Shown: positions 10,282-20,915, numbered from the stretch's first letter. The stretch is DNA of 64,000 nucleotides from Prosopocoilus inquinatus (GCA_036172665.1 CM069874.1:49396707-49460706); one strand, 5' to 3'. The notes: generated from the letters alone by a model not told the origin. Numbers and translations: made by a program.

Positions 10282-10982
10282 CACTGTGAACGTTTAGAGT
10301 GGAATAATCCATATAAATAAGTGCCAGATCATCTGCAGCTAAAATCCTCGGACAGGTAAACCTATTTTTATTAGCGCGAATATTTTTTTAAAGTTATCTT
10401 TTTTGCCAACCCCCCCTTTCCGCAATGACGTCATCGACATTTTTTTTAATAGCACGCCCACAATTTTTTAGCAGATTTGGGTAGATTTGAAAATTCTGAT
10501 TTCATCAATATGCATAATTTGACATTCGCACTGTCGGCACCCGAGAAATTAATTACGAAAGATACACACAAAAAATGGAGGTTCCACGGAAGAAAAATTA
10601 TCAAGATCTGTCAAATTTACTTGATGATACTTTTTATCATTTATTTCAACTAAGGTGTTGAAACAAATGATTATTGTTCATTTGTCTGAAATAAACCGTA
10701 GAAAATTTTCCATTTTTTGTTTTACTTTCGTAATTAATATCTCGGGTACCGTCAATGCGATTGTCAAATTATGCATATTGATGAAATCAGAATTTTCAAA
10801 TCAAAATTTTCAAAAAAAAAATGTCGGTGACGTCATTGCGGAAAGGAGTGGGGGTTGGAAAAAAAGATAACTTTAAAAAAATATTCGCGCTAATAAAAAT
10901 AGGTTTACCTGTCCGAGGATTTTAGCTGCAGATGATCTGGTACTTATTTATATGGATTATTCCACTCTAAACGTTCACAGTG
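10282..10982. mobile_element. 701-bp MITE with ~280-bp terminal inverted repeats, TA-flanked
   Basis: Begins CACTGTGAACGTTTAGAGTG and ends with its complement. The left arm (10282 to about 10580) and right arm (about 10702-10982) are near-identical inverted copies around a ~120-bp loop. TA lies on both sides (10280-10281, 10983-10984). No coding capacity; a 71-codon ORF (10655-10870) spans loop and arm and is incidental. The TA target suggests Tc1/mariner-type mobilisation, not proven. Confidence 0.8.
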
Positions 10983-11301
10983 TATTATGAAAACATTATA
11001 ATTATTTAAGTAACTTTCAAAAAGACTGGCATAATACATTTAAATCATATCAATTACACCGCCGTCACTGCAAAATGAACGCGAGTGTATTCAGAATGTT
11101 TTCGTTTATATAAACAACTTTTTATATCCAGTCAACCAGAACTACTGTAGCTCTTACTACGTGCCGCATAAATGTAGGGTAAGTTTATAACGAAGCTGTG
11201 ATTCAAGATGACAGCGGAGATTTCGAATAGCGCTGATAAAGAAAAACACGTATTCAAATGGATGTGTTCATAACCTAGCTGCGACTATAAGCGCTCATAT
11301 G

Positions 11302-11393
11302 CCTTTCATTTTCTGTGGAAATATACCTTGTACCATAGTATAGTTTCCCTTTCATTTTCTGAAGAAATATACCTTGTACCGTGGTATAGTTCC
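11302..11393. repeat. 46-bp tandem duplication
   Basis: Two units, 11302-11347 and 11348-11393, sharing CCTTTCATTTTCTG and AAATATACCTTGTACC with a few differences. They lie directly upstream of the LINE RT relic. Confidence 0.7.
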
Positions 11394-11431
11394 CCAGAAA
11401 ATGAAAATTGCGAGAGTGCTGGCCATACTAA

Positions 11432-12390
11432 AAAAAAAGGGATCCTTCCTCACCTGACAACTATCGCCCCATATCAACATTACCCATATTCTCCAAAGTC
11501 TTTGAAGCTGTACATAATGAAAGGTTTTCTAAACCACAGTGAATATGTTAGGAACAATCAATGCGGTTTCCGATTTGGAAGGAATACCATTAGTTGTCTT
11601 TTATTTGCAACGCAGATTAGTTCAGATCAGTTCAGTTTAACCCAAAGTAAACTGATCTTAAGTGATCGATTTAATAGTAAATAAAACATGCGAAATGCGA
11701 TTGCTGCATTTTAATCTTCAGATGAAGATATTATTTTTGCATCACTTTACAGCGAGTTAAACAAAAACAAAAGATTATTTGCACGAGTAATGTAATTGAC
11801 AAACAGTTGAAATAACATCCCCTCTACAAGTGAACCAACTGATCCAAACTGATCTAGAATTTCCGAGGTGCAGTATCAGCAAGACGGGAAGTGTTTTGGA
11901 TCACTTTGGGTTAGACCATGTAGCCAAATAAAACAGACAAATTTTTGAATAGGTGATCTAGGGTAAAAGTGAACTGATCTGACGTGCAAATGAAAGACAA
12001 CTATTGATGCTGCTATTTCGATCACCAACTTTATTTGCGAATACCTTGAGAATCACGAGACATGTAAAACTATTCTCTGCGACCTAACCAAGGCCTTCGA
12101 CAGCATAAAACACGACATTTTTCTAGCTAAAATTGGAATTACTGGCATAGTACTTAATCTATTTATTTCCTATCTATCCAATAGACAACAATTTCTTGGA
12201 CCTTCAAGGGGAAAAATCATTAACATGTATAAATAAAACCGGAATGCCACGGAGGTCTGCTTTTCTGTATCATTTTCATCAGCGACCTGCCAGCAAATAT
12301 TTCATGGCATACTATACTTTAGGCTGACGACACAATGTTATTAGTTAGTGATAAGAAAAAAGCGAGTGCTAAACTTTACGAACACTAGAA
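11432..12390 (+). pseudogene. CR1/Jockey-type LINE reverse transcriptase, split by a MITE
   Basis: Plus-strand RT relic. The first part (11432-11591) has DPSSPDNYRPISTLPIFSKV (RT motif 1) and, after a frameshift, NNQCGFRFGRNTI. A 411-bp MITE follows. The second part (12003-12390) has ETCKTILCDLTKAFDSIKH (motif A; catalytic Asp of CDLTKAFD), FISYLSNRQQF, a damaged PRRS/PQGS region and ADDTMLL (motif C with both Asp, about 12322-12342). Removing the MITE and one ATT joins GRNTI to DAAISITNF in frame. No endonuclease domain precedes it, so the copy is 5'-truncated, as is usual for LINEs. Confidence 0.85.
11592..12002. mobile_element. 411-bp MITE inside the LINE RT, 3-bp target duplication
   Basis: Terminal inverted repeats AGTTGTCTTTTATTTGCA and the near-complement of AGTTGTCTTTCATTTGCA, with ATT on both sides (11589-11591, 12003-12005). 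Subterminal words ACTGATCT/AGATCAGT and GGGTTA occur several times. No coding capacity. The three-base target is compatible with PIF/Harbinger-like or ISL2EU-like transposons; the terminal sequence does not decide. Boundaries are confirmed by the restored RT frame of the host LINE. Confidence 0.85.
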
Positions 12391-12629
12391 TGCGAGTATG
12401 TCTCTTACTTCCAATTTTTCACTGTCCTTTGTACCTACACTTACGAAGTTCGTATCTTTGCGAATAGTAAATTTAGCAATATGGCATATATGACATAACA
12501 GGCAGTTGTAATTAAAAAAAAATTAACGAGTACGCAGAAATAGGAGTATAAAATAATTGAGAGCTTCAATGAGAAATAAAGAAAAATAAGAACAATCGAT
12601 ATCTGCAGGAAAAATACAGATTTAACATA
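12391..12629. other. possible LINE 3' tail, otherwise nothing seen
   Basis: Follows motif C of the LINE RT without further recognisable coding sequence. Confidence 0.3.
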
Positions 12630-13542
12630 CAGGGAAGGGCAAAAGTATGGAACAGGCTTAATAATTCAAAAACTGTACTAATGTGTTTCAATTATTTATC
12701 TGCTCTTGTTTTTGAGATACAATGCCCACTTGATTTTTTTAAATGGCAACCGGTTAATGTTTTTCTTTTATTTAATAAATCGAACTATTACTACAGAAAA
12801 TTTTGGAGAAAATAGCGTTTGAAAAAGTTGTGAACAATGGTTTAGGATAATATTCGACAAAATTACCAGTTTAGACGAAAAAAAAATTAGAAGGTCACAA
12901 AATTATGGACTGTTTTCAAGATAGAAGTAAAAAAAACTAATAAATGTTGCTTTTAAATACGAAAACAAATATGGGGAAGGAAAAAGTATGGAACCGGTTT
13001 AATATTTCGAAAGCCCTTTAACGTATTTGTTTGAAATTTGATGTATAATTTAGAGTTCCAACTTGTTTCAAGTTTATCTGCTTTTGTTTTTGTGATTCAA
13101 CGCCAACTTGATTTTTTAAAAGAACTAACTGCACATTTTCTCCCTTTATTTAATAGCTCGTTTAATTCTCTAAACAACCACTAAAAATTATTTATCTATT
13201 ACAAAAGAAAATTTTCGCAAAAATAACGTTTGAATGAAAAAAAGTGTAAAAATGGTTTACTAAAAATTATGGGCTGTTTTTAAGATAGAACTAAAGAAAA
13301 CTTTAATAAAAATTGCTTTAAAAACATGAAAACAAACACCGAATATCAACGTAAACCATTTTTCTTAACTTTTACATTCAAACGATATTTTCTCCAAAAT
13401 TTCAGAAACAAGAGCAGATGAACAATTTAAACAAATTGATAATATAGGTCTTATTGACTTTAAATCACCCATCAAATTTCAAACAGATACATCAAACAGT
13501 TTTTGAAATATTAAGCCGGTTCCATACTTTTGCCCTTCCCTG
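12630..13542. mobile_element. Tc1/mariner-type MITE, 913 bp, TA-flanked, with an internal copy of its end
   Basis: Ends CAGGGAAGGGCAAAAGTATG (plus) and its complement, with TA at 12628-12629 and 13543-13544. Inverted similarity continues for over 100 bp through AACCGGCTTAATA and AACTGT. A third copy of the end (GGGGAAGGAAAAAGTATGG) lies internally at 12973-12995, so the element is either a fusion of two copies or carries a nested one. The AAAAGTATGGAAC-type end is common in Tc1-like elements. Confidence 0.8.
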
Positions 13543-13544
13543 TA

Positions 13545-14029
13545 TATCATTTTTGTAGTCTTTTTTAATAACTTATCTTAGTAGAAACATTCACGAACTT
13601 TTGGTTTAATAAAGGGTTCCGAATGAGGTCGATATCGATCTCTTGGTGGTCAATGAAGGCTTGAAAGACGTCAAACCTAAAAGGGTTGGATCTATTAGAG
13701 GGTCGAAGTTAGTTATGAACAGGGGAAGAACTTGGTGTTCGACGCTTTTTACATCGAATGTACTATTTACTGCTGCCACGTTTCCGGGGCTCCGATGCAT
13801 CAAACTGTTATTGAGTAGAGATTATTAAGGGCGAGGCTAATACAGTCCGAGTACTAAATATTCGTGTTATTCGTCGCACAAGTGGCCCGAATTTTTTTCC
13901 CTGGTTATGAATTCTTGTCTAGTACAAGCCTATCTGAGCAGTTCATTAAAAGGAAAGTACAAGATTTACGAATAATATTAAATAAATTTGAATCAAACAT
14001 TGTAGGAACAGTTTTAACACGAATAAATG
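13545..14029. other. unassigned
   Basis: ORFs of 60-72 codons on both strands without motifs. AATAAA at 13609-13614. Nothing else recognised. Confidence 0.3.
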
Positions 14030-14056
14030 AAGAAGAAGAAAAAGAAGAAAAAGAAG
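14030..14056. repeat. GAA-rich microsatellite
   Basis: Imperfect (GAA)n/(GAAAAA)n run. Confidence 0.8.
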
Positions 14057-14079
14057 TTCGATTGATTGCTGTTCAAAAT

Positions 14080-14900
14080 TAAAATAAAATACAGTAAAAT
14101 TGAATGGAAACAAAAACAGAAGACGATCACCGACGTGGTGATGATGAAAATAAAAATTGTGCAAAACTAACAATAAAATAATATAAACATATCATAAATA
14201 AAACATACCCTTTGCCTTCGCTTAATATTCGCTGTAATTTATAAACTGTATGTATGTAACTATTTCCCGCATTTTGGTCGCAAAATGCAAGAAATACGTA
14301 TAGTTTATGAATTATATATAGCGAACTGAAAGTGAACGTACATGACTAAGGGGGTAAGTCAATCATCTCCAAATATTAAAGAAAAAGGACGAACAGTAAA
14401 TAATAAATAAATAAATAAATAACAATAGAGAAAGGAAATAAAAGCGGTGATTAATCGACGAAAATGAAAGGTAAAATAAAATTAACTCCGATCGAGTTAA
14501 AGAAAAACAAAAGAAAACAAAACAAAATGACGACCGACTGATAGTTAAAAAATAAAATGGTATTAAATAAAATGAAACAAAAGGAAAAACCAAGAACAAA
14601 AAGTAATAAATTGATAGTTACAAATCATATAACAAATCAAATGAAATCGAATCGATCAATTGATTAAATGAAAAATAGAATAGAATAATGTCGAATAAGG
14701 AATATACCAAAACAAAAAGACGATCGGTGACAAAGATGAAAATTCTAGTCAGATCGAACCAAGAGAGAAATTTTGAGCAGAAAAGAACAGAAAAGAATCT
14801 AACGAATGGTCGAATCAGTTTTTACAATAATAAAAAGTTAAATAAGGTGAATCGTAGATTGGCACTTAACAAAGTTTTGGTTTAATTTTTTAGAAATATT
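14080..14900. other. A-rich, strand-asymmetric low-complexity block
   Basis: The plus strand is dominated by AAAT, AAAAC and GAAAA words and is poor in T runs for ~800 bp, with an (AAAT)n stretch at about 14399-14422. Apparent minus-strand ORFs here (13946-14173, 14363-14599) are Phe/Leu/Ser-rich artefacts of this bias. AGACGATC recurs (14121, 14719), hinting at old internal duplication. Confidence 0.6.
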
Positions 14901-15271
14901 GATTAAATTTGAAAGGGAGCTGATAAACATTTTTATTTTCTTGTTAGAGGTCGATGCTTAAAAAAAGGTTGGAAACCCCTACATAAATCATTAAAAGAAA
15001 ACCTAAACATATTTACAAGCATTCTTTTCGAAAGCATACGGAATAGATCTCCTGCATGCCTCCGGTTATGAGAAAAAAAAACTGTTATTGTTCCGCTGTT
15101 TTTAAAGTAATCAACACAAATATGTAGAATAGTTTCTCCACAAAATTGAAAATTTATTTATTTCTTTTACTTTTGCTCGCAGCAAAATACTCGCATATTT
15201 GTGAAATCGTAACTTTACGAACGATGAAAAATTAAAATTGACAGACTTCATATTTTTATGAACACGTAAAT

Positions 15272-15727
15272 CTATTTGCGAATTGACCCCCTGAGGTTTC
15301 GGTCCATGTTGCTGGGTGTCACTGCCTTTTCTAACCCTGAATGATTCGGACGAAGCAGTCTGTCGTTTATGCGAAGTTGCATGAGGATTTTGCCAGATAT
15401 TGCGTTGCGTTTGAAGAAAAGGAGCTGTGAAAATTTTGCGCTGTGGTGAAGGGATGGAGCTGTGAAAATTTCTGCATTTGTCTTTTGAAAGGATTTTGCG
15501 TTTGTCGTTTGAAGTTCTGAATATGGAAGCCGTGAATATTTTCTGCGTTGTCGTTTAAAGAAATGAATGTTTAGAACCGTAAAGTTTCTGCTTAAGGAGA
15601 CGAGCTTCCTCATGTCAAGTTCCGGATCAGATGAGTAAGAAATCACATTATTTTTATTATTGTGCCGTATATAAAGTTTCCTGAAATTTTTATATTTTAT
15701 ATTGTCAAAGTATACTGGGTGTCTCAT
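15272..15727 (-). other. 151-codon ORF of unknown nature, longest open frame in the window
   Basis: Begins MRHPVYFDNIKYKNF. It has no signal peptide, transmembrane segment or family motif that I recognise. Its middle third is made of degenerate repeats (SFQKTNAEIFTAP, HHSAKFSQLLFFKR), matching the DNA repeats at 15400-15565. The start codon lies in the word CTGGGTGTCTCAT, part of a motif dispersed through this window, which argues against a host gene. Most likely a chance ORF in repetitive DNA. Confidence 0.2.
15400..15565. repeat. degenerate tandem repeat, ~35-55-bp units
   Basis: Recurring GGAGCTGTGAAAATTT (15421, 15457) and TGCGTTTGTCGTTTGAA-like blocks (about 15402, 15490, 15550) in three to four imperfect units. 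Confidence 0.55.
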
Positions 15728-17540
15728 AATCTACGGAGGAGATTAAAAGGGTAGATAAGGGAAATAAAATTAAAGCTTTTTTCTTAATAAATTTTTGGGA
15801 AAAATCAATAACTAAAAAGTTACAACAGTTTAAAGTGAAATTAATTAACAAGTGAAAGTTACTTCCTGTAGTAATATTTTACGTTTTACATTCAAATTTG
15901 AGGCATGAGTTAACTGAACACTGCTTTTAAAATAAACAACTACTTTCAAAAATGTAGTCACGTAAAGCTTCTTGAATTGCACTAGATTTTAATTTTAAAA
16001 TATTTAAACTTATAATTACTTGCAGTGAAGTTAATTTAAATTGTAAACGTTTTGACTGACCAGCTGATCGGAGAGGCTGATTTACGTTGCTCGTGTTCAA
16101 GGTCAAGTGAAGTACTGACCGACCCTGGCCTACTTCGACTTGGGGGTATAATTGAAGAGGCGGCCGCGTTCCACTTTTAGCTATGCCAGCAGTTCTCAAA
16201 CGGTTTAGTGAAAATCTGCCACTGCTTTTTTCTCGACAACTATTAAATTTTTGTTGAGAACATATGAGTTCAATCGTTGCCATTTATGGTGATATAATAC
16301 AGGTTTAAATATTTGCACACAGTAAAAGAACAGCCTGTATAGTTTGAGCTTTACTTTAATATTTGCTACCCTGCATACGTACAGTATTCTCATGTTAATT
16401 TTGCATTAACCACGATGTTATGTTGTTGTATACTTTGTGATTATATCATTTTTCAACTGCATTTCTGATTTTTTTAATTATAGATATAGCCAAAGAAAAT
16501 TTGCGTAATTTAATTTAGAAAAATCGGCATGGAATTCGTTTTTCTTTTTCTTTCTTTCCGAACTGTCCTAGTAATTACAGTTTAAAGAGACCACTTGGCG
16601 CTCAATAACTTTCAAATCGTTACGTTATGTTTTTTTTCTTTCACGTATTACGTGACTTTTCTTAAGAAAACAATTGTTCAAAGAGTTATCCCTCGGTAAG
16701 AACCTTCTTACAAAAAAGAGAATGTCACAAATTAACAATAATAATCCAATTTTAAAATGTGCCTCTTCGGCGCACTTTCACTGCGTCGCTGATATCGGGA
16801 CAAAAAAAAGAGGGTTCCGGATATCTGAATAATAAATTATAAAACGGTGGTTGTTATCGGTGATATAAACGGATACATCCGCGTTCCTCGTTTTGGCCGT
16901 GACTTGGGAAAAAATCATCCGTCGTTTTTTCCTCTTCTCTCCGTCGTGCATACTGATACAGGCTATAAATTATTTGTAGCCGGTAATTATTGCAAGTAAT
17001 TTCATGACAGGAAAAAAGAAAAGTTTGTGCGGAAAACGTCGTAAAAAGTTAATTAACATAAGGCATTAAATGTCTTGCAATTAAGTCGGACGCTTTTTCA
17101 AAGGTTAATTCATACCGTGCTACTTACTCATACCGCGGGCACGTGTTTTACAAATGAAAACGTAGTCTTCGTGTGTAATTGAAACCTAGTAAAGGACAGA
17201 CAAAGCTATCTTATAGTTTTAAATTTAATGATTCACAGTAGCTTTGGCAGTCAATAAAATAGTCGCCTGCCAGTAACATGTAAATCCAGGGCTTCAAGAG
17301 TGTTGATTTCTTCACGTAAAACGAGATTGTTCATTGTTTATTGAAAAAAAGACATGTAATTGCAATTTGCACTTAAAAGACTATCACACATACGCGCGGT
17401 GAAACGCGACGGAAAAGATTTCTTTTGTTGTACATACATTCCAACGCCGTGTCCTAACTAAACGCGATTTGTGAAGCGAACGCGATGCTGCAAATGCGAC
17501 GCAACGCCCACAAAGAAAGGTGGCTGCGGATGAAGAGCGA
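15728..17540. other. no gene; possible regulatory block at 16740-17160
   Basis: 15728-16700 is AT-rich with ORFs lacking motifs (15927-16283 and 16205-16393, minus). 16740-17160 is more balanced and repeat-free, with GATA- and ATTA-type words; it could be regulatory but nothing proves it. Confidence 0.25.
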
Positions 17541-17800
17541 AAATATAATATAATGTACCGGGTGCTCCAGTAATAGCGGCGACCGGTGATACATACCAGC
17601 TCCAGGAGAGGAAGAAACAAAGTTTCCAAGAGAAAATCAAATAAAAAAATATTTTTAAGTATCTGAGTTCATCGGAAGAAGGTGAAATCAAAAGGCTCAA
17701 CAATAAAAATAAATTTATTAACAAAAGTCTCAGAATAAGCCACAGCTTTGATAGCGTCATTGAAATGCTGAATTAATTCTGCACAACTTTGATTTTAGAC
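17541..17800. repeat. dispersed repeat copy (GGGTGYYCC family), partner at 46536-46750
   Basis: Shares a block near CTCAACAATAAAAA, AACAAAAGTCT, ACAGCTTTGAT and TTGAATTAA with 46650-46740, in the same order and at the same spacing. It starts at ACCGGGTGCTCC, matching ATAGGGTGTCCC at the partner. Both overlapping minus-strand ORFs here (17384-17629, 17458-17760) are incidental. Confidence 0.6.
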
Positions 17801-18189
17801 TTATTATCCTATCACCATTAATAAGAGTGGAGAAAACAGTTGAATTATTTATTTTAATAAATATCATAACTTTATCATAAAAAAACGAACGTCGGTTCAT
17901 TTGAAAAGAAATTTTAAGTTGATATAAAATCTCTAAGTAGTTAGAGATCGCTATCTACAAAAGCGGAGTTCAAGCTTGGACGCATGCCTTTCTTTCTCCT
18001 TAATTTCCAAATTGATTAAGTTCCTCTATTTTAAATAATAAGAACTGTTTCTTCTAATTTTCTTACTTGAACATTTAATTTTTCGTGATGTCAATGGCAG
18101 CCTATTTACGGCAGCTACTTTGTGCTACCGCTATTCTACGAATCCGAGGCTGACGGCCAACATTTTAATGAACAATAGGGGCTCTTCTG
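17801..18189. other. nothing recognised
   Basis: AT-rich, without repeats or motifs I could identify. Confidence 0.4.
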
Positions 18190-18388
18190 TATCCAGTACG
18201 TTAATGGAGTGCTTCTATGGTAACAACTAATACGAAAGCTTTATGATTGGTTGTTACCATAGCAACACACCTTTAAATTTAACGTAGGTACTCGGTACAA
18301 AATACACCTTATTAAGGGCTATTGTGTATAAAGTTTTATGATTGGTTGTTATCATAGCAAGAGTCCCTTAAATTTAACGTACTCGATA
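18190..18388. repeat. three copies of a ~45-bp palindromic end
   Basis: TTATGATTGGTTGTTA followed by CCATAGCAA or TCATAGCAA and AAATTTAACGTA occurs at 18240-18290 and 18336-18384, and once inverted at 18198-18225 (ACGTTAATGG..CTATGGTAACAAC). The first two form a hairpin of ~90 bp. Likely remains of a small MITE with a duplicated end. Confidence 0.55.
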
Positions 18389-18973
18389 TGCAATATTAAT
18401 TATTAATTATTAAAGAAGTCCTACTGTAGAAATAATCTGTTTAAATATTTGTAAATGATTTCGGGAACATGTTATTTAAATAAAAGATCCAGACAGCAAA
18501 CAAACACAAAAATGAGAAAAACGCAGGCAATGATTATATGAAAATTGGACTGATGATAAATCTAATCGTTTTTGAAACACATTGATAGAAAATCGTTGCC
18601 AGTTATTTATTTTAATATTCACTGTTCAAGGTCATGCTGTTAGTTTGATTTTAATTGAATTTCGTTACTCAATCTTTATTTAAATATTCAAACTGCACAG
18701 AGAGATTCATCTTGAAGAGTATTTTAAAAATCCTAAATGGAATTTTGCTGTAAAATAATTAAGAAGCCAATATTTGACCAACTTTAAATTAACGTGTGAT
18801 TCCTTTTGATGCTTTCACCAGTACAGGATGCTGTATATTTTAGGTCCCCCTTTCTTTAAATTCCATTAAAATTGAAATTTTCTTAATATTTAAAATAATG
18901 AAAATTTATACTAAATTATTTAAGTAATTAAAGATAAATATTTTGGAAGTTTTAATTTCATTAAATGCTTGCT
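18389..18973. other. nothing recognised
   Basis: AT-rich sequence without identified structure. Confidence 0.4.
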
Positions 18974-18976
18974 TTA

Positions 18977-19104
18977 GGGCCGGTTTTTCAATCTCAAGTT
19001 AACTTTAACCTTCAGTTTATTGCTATGGAAACAATTGTCTTCATACTTGTTGCCATGGAAATAAACCGATAGTTAGGGTTAACCTGTGATTGAAAAACCG
19101 GGCC
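18977..19104. mobile_element. PIF/Harbinger-type MITE, 128 bp
   Basis: Ends GGGCCGGTTTTTCAATC and GATTGAAAAACCGGGCC, with TTA duplicated at 18974-18976 and 19105-19107. Nearly the whole element is one hairpin (arms ~58 bp, including GTTAAC and CCATGG/CTATGG). A GG/GC-rich end and a TTA target are the standard Harbinger signature. Confidence 0.88.
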
Positions 19105-19107
19105 TTA

Positions 19108-20120
19108 GGCAAACATGTTAGCGTGGTCGATTATTATTCTCTCGTCTTCAGCCAAGAACTTTTTAATTTATTACTATTATTATTACTTTTAAGAATCATT
19201 GTTCTTAGATAAATACACGTATAGTCTATTTAGAATGTTTCTTAGACAGCTCAGAAAACGGTAATCAATAATGTTCAAAAAATCTTAAAATTCCGGCTCG
19301 ACTCTTAGAACTCTAAGCTCGTATTACAGTGGTTTATTCAATATCCATCTGGAACATATTCCTATTATTTTACGCAGGGCGATTTATAATTTCGAGGTTT
19401 ATTTTACTCGGTTAATTTAAATGGAACACCTTTTTTTTGTTACTGAATTTAATACGTCCTTGATTAAACTTTACAGTAATATAGAGTTTCATAGTTGCTC
19501 GTATCTCTCAATCACGTTAATCATTAAATTTATTTGGACAGGTTTATTTAATTTTAGGCACTTTTAATTATGAACGTATAATTTTGGAATGTGCCAAGGA
19601 AAGTGCTCTAAAATTTAAGGTTATGTGATACCACCTTGCACCAGTTCATAATGCACTCACAGCTGACACACTGCACACTTCACTCACTTGTGGCGACTGA
19701 CGATGATCGCAGGAATTCAGTGGCGGCGGCTTAATTTGCGAAAATTTTTTTTTTTTACTTTTCCTAAATAAGGCAATTAAAAATCACTTCAAGATTTTAC
19801 CATCTTATTCAAGAATTTAATTAAGTATAAACCGCCTTCAATTTTAATGATTTTACAAAAACGAATATTATTTTAAGTCCTTTGTAGCATCCTTGAAAAT
19901 TTCGATAAAAGGAGATTAGATTTCCTAAATTCCGGTCTTTAATAATCTCATTTGAACGGACACAAGTCGGTAAAATAGTACTTCTGCGCCGCCGTTAAAA
20001 AGGGAATTCCCCTGCTTCCATTCAACTAAAATATGAAACCCGATCATGAGCATTTGTATTCAATCAGTCGGTCGATAATGGTTTGTACTACTTTAGTAAA
20101 GCTAACGGAAAGTTGCTTAA
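19108..20120. other. nothing recognised
   Basis: AT-rich sequence; a T run near 19750. No repeat or coding similarity noted. Confidence 0.4.
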
Positions 20121-20690
20121 AATGCCGTTGAAAAAGGACGGTTTTTAACATTGCAAGAGAAATTAGAGTGACAGTTTATACAATAAAGAAAAACTAAAGC
20201 CTCGTTCACGTTTTCTAAAACGTTCAAGTGCTCGCTTTTTATGAAGCCTTGAATAAAACATATCCGATTTAATAATATTCACACTCGCAAAAGCGCCTTA
20301 GTGTAAACGCATATATTTAAACCGATAAGCTCTATTCACGACGGCCACGTTGGAAAAAGTGAGAGCTTGAACGTTTTAGGAAATGCTCGTGTGAACGTCG
20401 CCTAAAGTGCGGGGAAATTAGCATCGCGGTTCGACATTGGAAAGACGCAGAAATTATAAAACAAAAAGGACAATTTCGAGTCACATATTAATCCGACACA
20501 AAAAGAGCTTCTTTAAAACTCAAGGTCTCAGCGTAACGTGCTGATTTACGAATGGTTCGTTAAGGTGCGAAGGAAGAACGTGCCTTGATGGGGTCGCATC
20601 ATTCAGTCAAAGGCCAAAGAAATTGCAAACATTAGATATTTTAAAGAATACTTGAAGAATTGGTTTATGTTTGTAATATTAAATACTGTT
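20121..20690 (+). pseudogene. pogo/Tigger-type transposase, CENP-B-like DNA-binding domain, split by a MITE
   Basis: Plus-strand relic of a pogo-group transposase N-terminus. First part: LTLQEKLE at ~20145-20170, then VYTIKKN up to the MITE. Second part: SAGKLASRFDIGKT (first helix-turn-helix, after 20403), then IYEWFVKVRRKNVP (about 20545-20585) and IIQSKAKEIANI (about 20600-20635), which match the HTH_CenpB pattern YxWFxxxR..P..G..IxxKAxxxA. With the MITE and one CTAAA removed, the two parts are in frame apart from one stop at the junction codon. No DDE catalytic core follows, so this is a 3'-truncated copy. Confidence 0.72.
20199..20401. mobile_element. 203-bp MITE inside the pogo relic
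   Basis: Terminal inverted repeats of ~45 bp (GCCTCGTTCACG..., TAAAACGTTCAAG shared by both arms). CTAAA lies on both sides (20194-20198, 20402-20406). Non-coding. Excision over one CTAAA restores the pogo reading frame, fixing the boundaries. Superfamily not assigned. Confidence 0.8.
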
Positions 20691-20697
20691 GTATGTA

Positions 20698-20808
20698 CTA
20701 CGACGCTCAACTTAAATGATACTCCTGCATGCGAACCTCACCCTTAAGAACACTCAGCGTAAGGGCTACGAAACTGTCAAATGACATTATTTATAATGAG
20801 CATTGTTG
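20698..20808. mobile_element. 111-bp TA-flanked MITE, copy 1
   Basis: TA at 20696-20697 and 20809-20810; inverted ends CTACGACGCTCAACTTAAAT and CAACAATGCTCATTATAAAT (rc). The inner block CACCCTTAAGA and CTGTCAAATG match copy 2 at 38024-38134, which has the same length. The ORF at 20729-21067 runs out of this MITE and is not a gene. Confidence 0.7.
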
Positions 20809-20915
20809 TACATACATTTTTACGCTTGTCCGATTGCTCGTTCAAAACTGTTTGAGAATATATTTTAATTTCGTATCAACAGTAATTTTCTGTATGATTC
20901 TTGGTTGGTTTTGTA

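Noticed and set aside
13946..14599. Phe/Leu-rich minus-strand ORFs resembling membrane proteins
   Set aside because: Artefacts of the A-rich plus strand; composition alone produces the hydrophobic runs.
15272..15727. 151-codon ORF as a host gene
   Set aside because: Its middle is degenerate tandem repeat, it starts in a dispersed motif and it matches no family; listed only as an unknown ORF.
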